Below, piece by piece: positions 17,528-26,846 of a stretch of 64,000 nucleotides of DNA. Origin of the DNA: Thermus albus (GTDB taxonomy: Bacteria; Deinococcota; Deinococci; Deinococcales; Thermaceae); NCBI RefSeq assembly GCF_022760855.1, contig NZ_JAKTNR010000006.1:1-64000 (forward strand). The letters are read 5' to 3'. The notes beneath the pieces are model-generated. The model was not told where the DNA came from and made no database searches. It was given only the letters and a program-made list of their open reading frames with translations. The translations under genes were made by a program, and so were the position numbers. The first letter of the stretch is position 1. Each line of letters begins with the position of its first letter.

Positions 17528-19243
17528 ATGAAAGACAATGTGTCCTATTATATAGGACAGAGGCTTCAACGGCTGCGCCAGGCTAAAGGGCTTACCCTGT
17601 CGGGCTTAGCGGCCAAAGCTGGGGTGGCTAGATCCCTGATATACGCCTTAGAGGCGGGAAGAGCCAACCCTACCCTCGCCACCTTGTGGGCTTTAGCCCA
17701 GGCCTTGGAGGTTCCCTTCAGCGAGCTGGTTCAGGCCCAGCCCGTAGGAGAGGAAGGCCTGGCTGTTCAACTTATTGAACAAAGCCGAGAGCGCGGGGGT
17801 GGTACCCTGGAAGTCTACCGTATGGATCTCTATCCCCATTCCCTGCGCCATGCGGAGCCCCACGAGTCTGGCATTTGCGAGCGGGTGATTGGCCTAAGGG
17901 GAAAGGCCCGGGTGGGGCCACCCCCAGGCAAGGAGGTGGGTCCAGGGGAAGAGGTGGATTTTCCTGGGGATGTCCCCCATCTGTATGCCAGTGAGGAAGG
18001 AGCAAGCCTCTTGGTTTTTCTCCACTATCCACCAGTTTTTTGGCCCAAGGGGGAGATGGGTAGCGAGGAAAAGGCCTCTTTGGCTTTACGGGAGGTGGGC
18101 CTGGGGGTGGGAGGGGTGGTCTTGGAGGGCCGCTGGCTTGCGCCGGGGTTTTGGGAGGGGGTTTTTGTTCGTTGGGGAGGGAGCCGTACCTACCTCTTCA
18201 GCCTGCCTTTCGCCCCCCTGCCCCGTTTCGCGGGCCGGGGGCTTTTGGGCGAGGCTTTCGCCCTACTCCACGCCCCCGTTGAAGACCTGAGGCCTTATCG
18301 GGAAAGCTCCAGCCTCCTTCTGCGGGCTTTGGCCTGGGAAGGGCTGCTTCTCAAGGGCGAGGTGGCGGATCCAACGCCTCTTCTCTTCAAAACGCCCGAA
18401 CCCCTTGCCGATTCCTCCGCAGAAGGCGGTTGGGAAAGCCGCATACCCGTAGACCTCTATACCCAGGTGGAGCTTCTGCACCCCGGGTATGCCAGGCAAC
18501 CCCTTTTCCTGGCACACGGGTTGGAAACCCTGGGCTTGACGGAGGGGCGGGTTTTGGATGTGGGTACGGGACCCGGCCATCACCTCTTGTTGCTCCTAGA
18601 GCTCCTTCCCCGCTTAAAACCGGTGGCGGTGGAACCCAGTTTGGCCTCGAGGCAAGCCCTGGCCCAGCTGCTTCCAGGGGTAGAGGTTTTGCCCGTGGAC
18701 TTTACCGGGCTGGAAGTAGGGGAAGCCTTCCCCTTGGTCCTTTCCGTGGGGTCTAGCCACCGCATGTCTACTTGGAATTTTCTGGATAAAGCTTATCGGC
18801 TCCTACGCCCCGGGGGGTTTTTGGCGGTAGCGGACGAGTTTGTGAGTCCCTTTGCTACCCGGGAGGAACGGATCCGCCACCTGGTGCTTCACCACACGGC
18901 CTATCTGGTCCCCTTCCCTTTGGAGGATTGCGAGGCCCTTTGGGCCTTACGCATCTTAGCTTTGCAAGGGGAGACCAGGGGCCTTAGGAGGTTGGCGGAG
19001 GAGGCTTTGCAGGAAGTGCGGGCTTGCTCGGGCCCTTTTGCCTCCTTTGCCAGCCTAGAGTTGCAGGCTTTGCTGGCGGGATTGGACTACGAGGTGGAAA
19101 CAAAGACCTCTGCAGCGCGTTTTCTAGAGTTGGCCTCAGCTGCGGGTTTCCAGGTGGAGCAACATCTCCGCCTTTTTGCCACCCATGGGAGTGGTCCTTG
19201 GGATGGGGGGACCCACCTTTTCCTCCTAAGGAGGCCAGGGTGA
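17528..19243 (+). CDS. HTH(XRE)-cupin regulator fused to a SAM-dependent methyltransferase
   Basis: Modular protein (positions counted from an alternative in-frame ATG at 17519). XRE-type helix-turn-helix at about 12-66 (GLTLSGLAAKAGV, SLIYALEAG), cupin sensor fold at about 95-170, a middle region at about 185-300 that I do not recognise, and a class I methyltransferase at about 340-570 with VLDVGTGPG (345-353), the acidic E372 and the LRPGGFLAVADEF strand. Residues 1-180 alone would be an ordinary XRE-cupin regulator. ATG 17528 is preferred because it coincides with the predicted leaderless start. Codon choice is less GC-biased than its neighbours, hinting at transfer. The azlC start overlaps its stop (GTGA). 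A regulator of azlCD that also methylates something is an inference. Confidence 0.8.
   Translation: MKDNVSYYIGQRLQRLRQAKGLTLSGLAAKAGVARSLIYALEAGRANPTLATLWALAQALEVPFSELVQAQPVGEEGLAVQLIEQSRERGGGTLEVYRMDLYPHSLRHAEPHESGICERVIGLRGKARVGPPPGKEVGPGEEVDFPGDVPHLYASEEGASLLVFLHYPPVFWPKGEMGSEEKASLALREVGLGVGGVVLEGRWLAPGFWEGVFVRWGGSRTYLFSLPFAPLPRFAGRGLLGEAFALLHAPVEDLRPYRESSSLLLRALAWEGLLLKGEVADPTPLLFKTPEPLADSSAEGGWESRIPVDLYTQVELLHPGYARQPLFLAHGLETLGLTEGRVLDVGTGPGHHLLLLLELLPRLKPVAVEPSLASRQALAQLLPGVEVLPVDFTGLEVGEAFPLVLSVGSSHRMSTWNFLDKAYRLLRPGGFLAVADEFVSPFATREERIRHLVLHHTAYLVPFPLEDCEALWALRILALQGETRGLRRLAEEALQEVRACSGPFASFASLELQALLAGLDYEVETKTSAARFLELASAAGFQVEQHLRLFATHGSGPWDGGTHLFLLRRPG
17541..17559. promoter_or_regulatory. 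Palindromic operator candidate inside the start of the HTH gene
   Basis: TGTCCTAT - TAT - ATAGGACA, a perfect 8-base-arm palindrome 13 bases inside the coding sequence, centred about +22 from the predicted transcription start. A further GACA half-site lies at 17534-17537. The position suits autorepression by the encoded XRE domain. Confidence 0.5.
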
Positions 19244-19875
19244 GGCGGGGTTTAAAGGCCGCCTGGCCCATTGCCCTGGGCTACTTCCCCGTGGCCGTGG
19301 CCTTCGGCGCCCTGGGGACCCAGGCGGGGCTTCCCTACCCTTGGGTCCAGCTCACCTCCCTCCTGGTCTTCGCCGGGGCCAGCCAGTTTGCCCTGGTGGG
19401 GCTTCTGGCCCAGGGGGTACCACCCCTCTTGGCGGCCTCCTTGGGCCTTCTCCTAAACCTACGCCACGCCTTCTACGGCCCTGCCCTCAGGCCCTACCTA
19501 AAAGGAGGACCCCTAGAAGCCTTTTTCCTCACGGATGAGGTCTTCGCCCTGGCCCTAAAGGCCCTTCCCGGCCTCCTTCCAAGGGAGCGGCGGGGCTACT
19601 TCCTCGGCCTGGGCCTGGGCGCCTATCTTTCCTGGAACCTAGGCACCGCCATGGGGGCCTTGGGGTCCAAGGGGCTTCTGGCCTGGCCGGCTTTGGGAGC
19701 GGCCCTTTCCTTCGCCCTTCCGGCCCTCTTCCTCCTCCTGGCCCTGCCCCACCTTAAGAACCCCGCGGCCCTCCTGGCGGGCGGGGTGGCCCTGGCCTTC
19801 CACCTCCTGGGCCAGACGGCCTGGGGCCTGTTCCTGGCCGGGGTCCTGGGGCTTCTTTGGGGGAGGAAGCCATGA
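19240..19875 (+). CDS. azlC: AzlC family branched-chain amino acid exporter, large subunit
   Basis: 211-residue inner-membrane protein with the AzlC pattern: WPIALGYFPVAVAFG in the first helix, VFAGASQFALVGLLAQG, LLLNLRHAFYG, and a TDEVFAL segment. AzlC with AzlD exports branched-chain amino acids or analogues. Translation starts at GTG, overlapping the upstream stop as GTGA, with AAGGAGG 5 bases before. It is thus strictly coupled to the fused regulator-methyltransferase. Confidence 0.92.
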   Translation: MRRGLKAAWPIALGYFPVAVAFGALGTQAGLPYPWVQLTSLLVFAGASQFALVGLLAQGVPPLLAASLGLLLNLRHAFYGPALRPYLKGGPLEAFFLTDEVFALALKALPGLLPRERRGYFLGLGLGAYLSWNLGTAMGALGSKGLLAWPALGAALSFALPALFLLLALPHLKNPAALLAGGVALAFHLLGQTAWGLFLAGVLGLLWGRKP

Positions 19876-20150
19876 CCCTGGCCCTCTTTCTCCTGGCCCT
19901 GGGCACCTTCCTCCTCCGCTTCCTGCCCTGGCGGGGGGAAAAGAGCCTGAGGGCCGGCCAGGCGGGGCCAGCCCTGGTGGTGGCCCTTTTCCTGGTCTCG
20001 GCCTTCGGCCCACCCCCTTCCCCCGGGTGGCTCCTCACCGCCTTGGCCCTTTTGGGCACCTACCTGGGGGCGCGGCTTACGGGAAACCTGGGCCTGGCCG
20101 TCTTCCTGGGCGTGGGGCTTTACGGCCTCTTGTATGGCCTTTGGCCGTGA
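19872..20150 (+). CDS. azlD: AzlD family branched-chain amino acid transport small subunit
   Basis: 92-residue membrane protein with the AzlD features: TFLLRFLP at the end of helix one, a conserved proline-rich turn (GPPPSP), and three to four helices. Start ATG overlaps the azlC stop as ATGA. The partner of AzlC in export. It ends the operon, 10 bases from the convergent E3 gene. Confidence 0.9.
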   Translation: MTLALFLLALGTFLLRFLPWRGEKSLRAGQAGPALVVALFLVSAFGPPPSPGWLLTALALLGTYLGARLTGNLGLAVFLGVGLYGLLYGLWP

Positions 20151-20160
20151 TAGGCCGCCC

Positions 20161-21546
20161 TTACCGGTTGAGGATGTGGATGGCCTGCTTGTGCAAGGCC
20201 TCCGCCGCCTCCATGAGGCTTTCGGAAAGGGTGGGGTGGGGGTGGACCGTGAGGGCCAGGTCGGTGACCGTGGCCCCCATCTCCAGGGCCAAGGTGGCCT
20301 CGGCGATGAGCTCCCCCGCCTGGGGCCCCACCATGAAGACCCCTAGGAGGAGGTCCGTTTCCGCATCCCCCACCACCTTGATGAGGCCCTCTGCGCTTCC
20401 CAGGGTGAGGGCCCGGCCGCTGGCGGAAAGGGGAAACCTCCCCACCTTCACCTTGTACCCCGCCTTCCCCGCCTCCTCCTCCGTAAGCCCCACCCCGGCC
20501 CACTCGGGGCCGGTGTAGACCACGCTGGGCACCTGGCAGTCAAAGAGGGCGTTTTTCCCGGCGGCGTTTTCTGCGGCCACCAGGCCCTCTTTCATGGCCT
20601 TGTGGGCCAAGAGGGGAGGCCTGGCCACGTCCCCGATGGCGTACACCCCTGGGGCGGAGGTCTCCATGCGGGCGTTCACCTGGATGAAGCCCCGCTCGTC
20701 CACCTTCACCCCGGCCTTCTCCAGGCCTAGGCCCTCGGTGCGGGGCTTCCGGCCCACCGCCACCAGGACCTTGTCCACCACGATCTCCTCTTGCTTTCCC
20801 CCTTGGGCGGGCTCCAAGAGAACATGGAGGCCATCCCCCTTCTTCTCGTAGCCCAGCGCCTTGGTGCCCGTGCGCACCCTAATCCCTTCCTTCTCCAGGG
20901 CCTTGCGCAGGAGGGCGGCGGTTTCCCGGTCCCCTGCCGGGAGGATCTCGGGCATGTACTCAATGAGGGTTACCTCCGAACCCAGGCGGCGGTAGATCTG
21001 GCCCAGTTCCAACCCCACCGCCCCGCCCCCGATCACCAAGAGGCGCTTGGGGATTCCCTCTTCCACCTTTAGGGCCCGGGTGGAGTCCCAAACGTCCTCC
21101 CCGAAGGGGAAACCCTTTAGGGGCATGGGCTCGCTTCCCGTGGCCACGATGAGGCTTTTGGCCCCGTAGGTTTCCCCGTTTACCTCGATCTCCTTGGGGC
21201 CCTTAAAGCGGGCGAAGCCCCGCAAAAGCTCCACCTTGTTGCCCTTTAGAAGCCCGGCCACCCCCCCGGTGAGCTTCCTCACCACCCCATCCCGCCAGGT
21301 GCCAAGCTTTTTGAAGTCCAGCTCGGGCTTAGCCTTCAGGCCAAAGCCCTCGGCCGCCTTCAGGTGGTGGAGGGTTTCCGCCGCGTGGAGGAGGGCCTTG
21401 GTGGGGATGCACCCCACGTTGAGGCACACCCCCCCCACCTCGGCGGCTTCCACCGCCAGAACCTTAAGCCCCAGCTGCGCCCCCCGGATGGCGGCGTGGT
21501 AGCCCCCGGGCCCGGTGCCGATCACGATGAGGTCGTAGGTCTTCAT
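20161..21546 (-). CDS. lpdA: Dihydrolipoyl dehydrogenase (E3) of the branched-chain complex
   Basis: FAD flavoprotein that reoxidises dihydrolipoyl E2 with NAD+. Seen: FAD motif [10 protein letters not shown], the redox disulfide [16 protein letters not shown] motif [10 protein letters not shown], the second FAD motif GVYAIGD, and the C-terminal catalytic HPHPTLSE. 461 residues from ATG 21546. An in-frame ATG three codons upstream (21555) is possible. Last gene of the E1alpha-E1beta-HicB-HicA-E2-E3 operon, so it presumably serves this complex. A second E3 gene at 42.3 kb serves the 2-oxoglutarate complex. Confidence 0.95.
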   Translation of the reverse strand: MKTYDLIVIGTGPGGYHAAIRGAQLGLKVLAVEAAEVGGVCLNVGCIPTKALLHAAETLHHLKAAEGFGLKAKPELDFKKLGTWRDGVVRKLTGGVAGLLKGNKVELLRGFARFKGPKEIEVNGETYGAKSLIVATGSEPMPLKGFPFGEDVWDSTRALKVEEGIPKRLLVIGGGAVGLELGQIYRRLGSEVTLIEYMPEILPAGDRETAALLRKALEKEGIRVRTGTKALGYEKKGDGLHVLLEPAQGGKQEEIVVDKVLVAVGRKPRTEGLGLEKAGVKVDERGFIQVNARMETSAPGVYAIGDVARPPLLAHKAMKEGLVAAENAAGKNALFDCQVPSVVYTGPEWAGVGLTEEEAGKAGYKVKVGRFPLSASGRALTLGSAEGLIKVVGDAETDLLLGVFMVGPQAGELIAEATLALEMGATVTDLALTVHPHPTLSESLMEAAEALHKQAIHILNR

Positions 21547-21556
21547 GGCGTCCATC

Positions 21557-22936
21557 CTACATTTCCAGAAGGAGAAGGTCGGGGTTTTCCAATAGCCGGA
21601 TCACCTCCCGGGTAAAGGAGGCGGCCTCGGCCCCGTCCACCAGGCGGTGGTCAAAGGAAAGGGAGAGGTACATGATGTCCCGGGCCTGGATGGAGCCGTC
21701 CGGCATCACCCAAGGCCGCTTCCGGATGGAGTGGACCCCCAGGATGGCGGCCTCGGGAACGTTGATGATGGGAAAGCTCATGAGGGCCCCCACGGAGCCG
21801 ATGTTGGTGACGGTGAAGGTGGAGCCGCTCACCTCCTCGGGGGTGAGCTTCCCCTCCCGGGCCCTGGCGGAAAGCTCGGCGATCTCCTGGGCAAGTTCCA
21901 GGATATTCTTGCGGTCCACATCCCGCACCACGGGCACCACAAGCCCCCTTTCCGTGGCCACCGCCAGGCCCAGGTGGTAGTAGCGCTTGTAGACGATCTC
22001 CTGCCTTTCCTCGTCCAGGCTGGTGTTCAGCATGGGGTACTTCTTCAAGGCCCGCACCACCGCCTTGAAGATGAAGGGGAGGTAGGTGAGCTTCACCCCC
22101 TGGCGCTCGGCCTCGGGCTTCAGCCGTTCCCTAAGGGCCACCAGCTCTGTGAGGTCGGCCTCGTCCACGTTCAGGGTGCGCACCGTGTAGAGGTGGCTTT
22201 GCCAAAGCCCCTGGGCGATGGTGCGGCGGATGCCCCTTAAGGGAACGCGCTCCTCCAGCCCCTCATAGCCCTTGGGGGGGGTGTAACGGGGCGGGGGAGG
22301 GAAGCCTGAGGGAAGGGGTGCTGGGGCCTCCCTGGGGGCTTCCGGCGGGGGTGCGGCCTGGGCCTTAAGCCTTTCCGCATAGGCCCGCACGTCCTCCACC
22401 CGGATGCGGCCCATGGGGCCCGAGCCCGGGATGGCCTCGAGGGGAATCCCCAGCTCCCGGGCCAGCCTTCTGGCGGCGGGCACCGCCAGGATGCGGCCTG
22501 GGCCTGGCCCCTCCTTGGGGGCTTCCCTTTGGGCCTCGAGGAAGGGGTTCTTCACCGCCACCTGGGTGGTGTCCGGCTTGAAGAGGGAGAGGTCCTCCTT
22601 TTCCTCCTTGGGGGGGAGCCCGGGCTCCACGATGGAGCGCTCTTCCACCGCTTGCACCGGCGGAGCTTCCGGTTCCTTTACCCCGGCCACCGTTTCCCCG
22701 GGCTCGGCCAGGAGGGCCAGGGGAGCGTGCACCTTGACCACCTCCCCCTCCTTGGCCAGCTTTTTCAGAAGCACCCCCTCGTAAGGGGAGGGCAGCTCCA
22801 CCGTGACCTTGTCGGTCATCACCTCCACGAAGGGCTGGTCCTTCTTGAGGTATTCCCCCTCCTCCACCAGCCACTTGAGGATCTCGCCTTCCACCACGCT
22901 TTCCGCCAGTTCGGGCATGAGGATTTCCTTGGGCAT
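21557..22936 (-). CDS. bkdB: Dihydrolipoamide acyltransferase (E2) of branched-chain 2-oxoacid dehydrogenase
   Basis: Core subunit that carries acyl groups to CoA. Domains in order: N-terminal lipoyl domain with the lipoylated lysine in MTDKVTVE (about 40-47), a Pro/Ala linker, the E3-binding domain ([27 protein letters not shown], about 150-190), a second linker, and the catalytic domain ending with the HxxxDG motif (DHRLVDGA). 459 residues. Shine-Dalgarno AAGGAGG precedes the ATG. It follows hicA by 8 bases. Confidence 0.95.
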   Translation of the reverse strand: MPKEILMPELAESVVEGEILKWLVEEGEYLKKDQPFVEVMTDKVTVELPSPYEGVLLKKLAKEGEVVKVHAPLALLAEPGETVAGVKEPEAPPVQAVEERSIVEPGLPPKEEKEDLSLFKPDTTQVAVKNPFLEAQREAPKEGPGPGRILAVPAARRLARELGIPLEAIPGSGPMGRIRVEDVRAYAERLKAQAAPPPEAPREAPAPLPSGFPPPPRYTPPKGYEGLEERVPLRGIRRTIAQGLWQSHLYTVRTLNVDEADLTELVALRERLKPEAERQGVKLTYLPFIFKAVVRALKKYPMLNTSLDEERQEIVYKRYYHLGLAVATERGLVVPVVRDVDRKNILELAQEIAELSARAREGKLTPEEVSGSTFTVTNIGSVGALMSFPIINVPEAAILGVHSIRKRPWVMPDGSIQARDIMYLSLSFDHRLVDGAEAASFTREVIRLLENPDLLLLEM

Positions 22937-22944
22937 AGGCCTCC

Positions 22945-23190
22945 TTACAGGTCCAAGAGTTTCAGAAGCTCTTCCCGGGGTAGGTTATGCGCTTGCGAAA
23001 CTTCTTTAAGTATGCCCGCCAGAATGCCCACCTTCAGGGGGCGGTGCAGGGGAATGGTGAGGTGGTGTTCATAGGCCCCTTCATTCCAGGTGAGGCGGGC
23101 ATGGCTCCCGGTCTGCCGCACCACCCGGTACCCCAGGTGGGACAGCCGCTTCACCAGTTCTTCCCCATCGAGGTCCCGGGGGAGCTTCAC
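22945..23190 (-). CDS. hicA: HicA family toxin (mRNA interferase)
   Basis: 81 residues with the HicA double-stranded-RNA-binding fold: an N-terminal helix, LGYRVVRQTGSHARL with the catalytic histidine in GSH, then strands and the PLKVGILAGILKEVS helix. HicA cleaves mRNA and is blocked by HicB. GTG start overlaps the hicB stop (GTGA). It lies between the E1beta and E2 genes of a catabolic dehydrogenase operon, with the antitoxin gene first. Confidence 0.85.
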   Translation of the reverse strand: MKLPRDLDGEELVKRLSHLGYRVVRQTGSHARLTWNEGAYEHHLTIPLHRPLKVGILAGILKEVSQAHNLPREELLKLLDL

Positions 23191-23396
23191 GGAGCTAAAA
23201 CCTCCTCCCGTACGAAGTGCAAGCGAATAACCTTCGGGGCCTCCTCCTGGGAAAAATGACAGCGCACGGCATCCCGGACCATTTCCCTGAGATCTTCCCA
23301 GGTTTCTCCTTGTGTAAAGATGGCTTCCCCCAAGGCCCGGGCTACATAGCCCCCCTCCTCCGCTTCCTCCACCAGGAAAATGAGTTCCTTGGGCAT
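23187..23396 (-). CDS. hicB: HicB-like antitoxin, short form without DNA-binding domain
   Basis: 69 residues forming the partial RNase H-like HicB fold: strand ELIFLVEEAEEGGYVARAL, then the helix with GETWEDLREMVRDAV. Full HicB proteins carry a C-terminal RHH or HTH domain. None is visible here, so autorepression by this protein is unlikely. It starts one base after the E1beta stop. A TAGACT box on the minus strand (23403-23408) ends 6 bases before the ATG, suggesting its own internal leaderless promoter. Short HicB-like proteins can be mislabelled as 2-oxoisovalerate dehydrogenase because of neighbourhoods like this (from memory). Confidence 0.82.
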   Translation of the reverse strand: MPKELIFLVEEAEEGGYVARALGEAIFTQGETWEDLREMVRDAVRCHFSQEEAPKVIRLHFVREEVLAP

Positions 23397-23397
23397 A

Positions 23398-24372
23398 TCA
23401 GTAGTCTAACGCCCGCTTGGCGGCCTTGAGGATGCGGGTAACGGTGGGCAGGTACAGCTTGTCCTGGGCGTAGGGGTAGGGGGTGTCAAAGCCCGCCACC
23501 CGGATGGGAGGGGCCAGGAGCATGTCCAGGATGTCCTCGGCGATGGTGGCCGCCACCTCGCTTAAGAAGCTGGCGTGCCGGGGGGCATCGGATACCAGCA
23601 CCACCCTTCCCGTCTTGGCCACGGAGCTCATCACCGCCTCGTAGTCCCAGGGCATGAGGGTGCGGAGGTCCAAAACCTCGGCGGAAACCCCCGCCTTCTC
23701 CAGCTCCTCCGCCGCCTGGAGCACCTCGGGCATGACCGTGCCGTAGCCGATGAGGGTGAGGTCCTTCCCCTCCCGCCTGATGGCGGCCTTGCCAATGGGC
23801 AAGGTGTAGTCCTCCTCCGGCACCTCCTCCTTCAGCGAGCGGTAAAGCCTCTTGGGCTCCAGGAAGACCACAGGGTCCTCGTCGCGGATGGCCGCCTTTA
23901 AAAGGCCCTTGGCGTCGTAGGGGGTGGAAACCGCCACCACCTTGAGCCCAGCGGTGTGCACGAAGTGGGCCTCGGGGCTTTGCGAGTGGTGGTGCCCGCC
24001 TTTTACCCCGCCCCCGGAGGGCATCCGCACCACCAAGGGCGCGGTGAACTGCCCGCCAGAGCGGTAGCGGAGCTTGGCCACCTGGCTTACCAGCTGGTCA
24101 AAGCCGGGGAAGATGTAGTCGGCGAACTGGATCTCCGCCACCGGCCTTAAACCGTGGGCGGCCATGCCCAGGGCCGCCCCCACGATGGCGGCCTCGGAAA
24201 GGGGGGTATCCATGACCCGGTCGGGGCCGTACTTCTTTAGGAGGCCTTCTGTTACCAGGAAGACCCCGCCCCTTTTGCCCACATCCTCCCCCAGGACCAC
24301 CACCTTGGGGTCCAAGGCCATCTCCTCATCCAGGGCCCGGTTCAGGGCCTGCACCATGGTCATGAGGGCCAT
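23398..24372 (-). CDS. bkdA2: Branched-chain 2-oxoacid dehydrogenase E1 beta subunit
   Basis: Thiamine-diphosphate-dependent E1 (alpha2beta2) that decarboxylates 2-oxo acids from leucine, isoleucine and valine and passes the acyl group to lipoyl-E2. 324 residues with the transketolase pyrimidine-binding half ([41 protein letters not shown]) and a C-terminal transketolase domain ([11 protein letters not shown]). AAGGAGG site before ATG. Starts 10 bases after the E1alpha stop. Confidence 0.96.
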   Translation of the reverse strand: MALMTMVQALNRALDEEMALDPKVVVLGEDVGKRGGVFLVTEGLLKKYGPDRVMDTPLSEAAIVGAALGMAAHGLRPVAEIQFADYIFPGFDQLVSQVAKLRYRSGGQFTAPLVVRMPSGGGVKGGHHHSQSPEAHFVHTAGLKVVAVSTPYDAKGLLKAAIRDEDPVVFLEPKRLYRSLKEEVPEEDYTLPIGKAAIRREGKDLTLIGYGTVMPEVLQAAEELEKAGVSAEVLDLRTLMPWDYEAVMSSVAKTGRVVLVSDAPRHASFLSEVAATIAEDILDMLLAPPIRVAGFDTPYPYAQDKLYLPTVTRILKAAKRALDY

Positions 24373-24382
24373 GGGGACCTCC

Positions 24383-25495
<1,113 letters not shown>

Positions 25496-25502
25496 TTATC
25501 CA

Positions 25503-25551
25503 AGCGCTTTTGGCGCCCTTAGAGCCTGCCCTGGGTAAGGGCCTAAGGCTC
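25503..25551 (-). promoter_or_regulatory. Structured leader of the bkd operon
   Basis: Between the TATACT box and bkdA1 the minus-strand RNA can form a long stem (GAGCCT...AGGCTC, 25522-25551, with inner GGCCCT/AGGGC) and a short one (GCGC-CAAAA-GCGC, about 25503-25516). No T-run follows on the minus strand. The plus strand copy of the first stem ends in CCTTTTT, which could terminate antisense transcripts. Regulatory function is a guess. Confidence 0.35.
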
Positions 25552-25619
25552 CTTTTTCGGGGTGGGTTAGGTCCCACTTGCCCTTCGCCTTGAGTATACC
25601 CCGGTCTTAGGATAAGGGC

Positions 25620-26033
25620 GTGCGCCTGAGGGTGGTGGCGGTGGGTAAACCCCGGCTGGCCTACGCCCGGCTGGGGGTGGAAGAGTATGCGCACCGCATC
25701 CGAAAGTATGCTCCCCTCGAGGTCCAGTTCGTCAAGGAGGCCAAGGACCTCCTGCCCAAGGCGGAGGGCCACCGCAGGGTGGTTCTGGACGAGAGGGGGA
25801 GGCTTTTCACCACGGAGGGGCTTTTGCAGGAACTGAGGCGCTTTGAGGGGGAGCGGGTGGCCTTTTTGGTGGGGGGTGCCGAGGGGTACCCTGAGGGGGT
25901 GCGGGAGAAGGCCGACCTCCTCCTTTCCCTTTCCCCGCTTACCCTGCAGCACGAGCTGGCCCTTCTGGTCCTCATGGAACAGCTTTACCGGATCCTTACC
26001 CTGAGGGCGGGGCATCCCTACCACCGGCCATGA
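25620..26033 (+). CDS. rlmH: 23S rRNA (pseudouridine1915-N3)-methyltransferase
   Basis: SPOUT-family methyltransferase acting on 23S rRNA helix 69. The 137-residue protein shows VGKPR near the start, EYAHRIRKY, the SAM knot segment FLVGGAEGYPEGV, and the C-terminal LLMEQLYR...GHPYHR signature. Start GTG, 6 bases after a TAGGAT hexamer (25608-25613), without a Shine-Dalgarno. The following zincin gene overlaps its stop (ATGA). Confidence 0.94.
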   Translation: MRLRVVAVGKPRLAYARLGVEEYAHRIRKYAPLEVQFVKEAKDLLPKAEGHRRVVLDERGRLFTTEGLLQELRRFEGERVAFLVGGAEGYPEGVREKADLLLSLSPLTLQHELALLVLMEQLYRILTLRAGHPYHRP

Positions 26034-26413
26034 CCTACGAGGCCTTTGTGGACTTGGTGGAAAGGCTCTGGGCGGAGATCCCCGAGGCCTTCAAGCGGGA
26101 GCTTCAGGGGGTGCATGTCCTGCCCCAGGCCAAGCCGGAGCCCGGGCTAAGGGGAGTCTGGCGGCTTGGGGAGTACCTGGACCCCGGCCCTCCCTCGGCC
26201 TTCCGCGGTTTTGAAGGGCTTGGGCGGCATATCGCCCTCTACTACGGTTCCTTCCAAAAGGTGGCGGGGCCGGGGTTTGACTGGGAAGGGGAGGTCTGGG
26301 AAACCCTTCTCCACGAGCTCAGGCACCACCTGGAGTCCCTGGCGGGCCGGGACGAGCTGGTCCAGGAAGACCTTAGGCGCCTGGCCGAGTTTCGCCGGGG
26401 TGGGAGGGGGTAG
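26030..26413 (+). CDS. Zincin-like metallopeptidase family protein (PF06262-type)
   Basis: 127 residues with an HExxH zinc motif (HELRHHLE, near residue 97) at the end of a small minimal zincin fold. The N-terminal FVDLVERLWAEIPE and the LYYGSF strand match the family. Substrates are unknown, and several members may be inactive as proteases. It is translationally coupled to rlmH. Its 3' end overlaps the convergent DUF2203 gene by 41 bases. Confidence 0.8.
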   Translation: MTYEAFVDLVERLWAEIPEAFKRELQGVHVLPQAKPEPGLRGVWRLGEYLDPGPPSAFRGFEGLGRHIALYYGSFQKVAGPGFDWEGEVWETLLHELRHHLESLAGRDELVQEDLRRLAEFRRGGRG

Positions 26414-26795
26414 GGGGCAAGGAGGCCTCCTGTAGGGGCCTGCGCTGGGCAAAACCCCCGGCCAAGGGGTGGTAGTGGGCCACCTCGGGCTCGCCCTCCT
26501 GCCAGCAGAGGAACACCACCTCGCCCCCAATCCGGGCGGGGAAGTCCACCAGGCCCCGGTCCAGGTCCTTGAGGAAGACGCCCAAGGAGGCCAGATAGCG
26601 GGCGTCCGCTTCCAAGGAGCCCAGGAGGAAGCGCACCTCCTCCTCCAGGTTCCTGCGCTCTAGCCCCCGGGCCTCGGGAAGCCGGGCCTGGGCTTCCTGG
26701 AGCTCCTTGCGGTTCTCGCGCATCTGGGCCAGGATCCGCCGGATTTCAGGAAGCAGGGCGTCGGCCTCCTCCTTGGTGAAGATGCGGGCGAACAT
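26373..26795 (-). CDS. DUF2203 family protein
   Basis: 140 residues: an N-terminal two-helix coiled segment (KEEADALLPEIRRIL...) followed by the family signature GLVDFPARIGGEVVFLCWQEGEPEVAHYHPLAGGFAQR. Function unknown. The C-terminal 25 residues are Pro/Ser-rich and overlap the convergent zincin gene, so the true end may be less conserved. TAGGAT (26806-26811, minus) lies 10 bases before the ATG. Confidence 0.78.
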   Translation of the reverse strand: MFARIFTKEEADALLPEIRRILAQMRENRKELQEAQARLPEARGLERRNLEEEVRFLLGSLEADARYLASLGVFLKDLDRGLVDFPARIGGEVVFLCWQEGEPEVAHYHPLAGGFAQRRPLQEASLPPTPSHPGETRPGA

Positions 26796-26846
26796 ACCTG
26801 ACCCTATCCTAGCACAACCATTTAGGAAAATCTAAGCCTAGGATAC

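Noticed and set aside
23187-23396. Reading this small gene as a fragment of 2-oxoisovalerate dehydrogenase
   Set aside because: Its sequence is HicB-like, both E1 genes are complete, and the location alone invites the wrong label.
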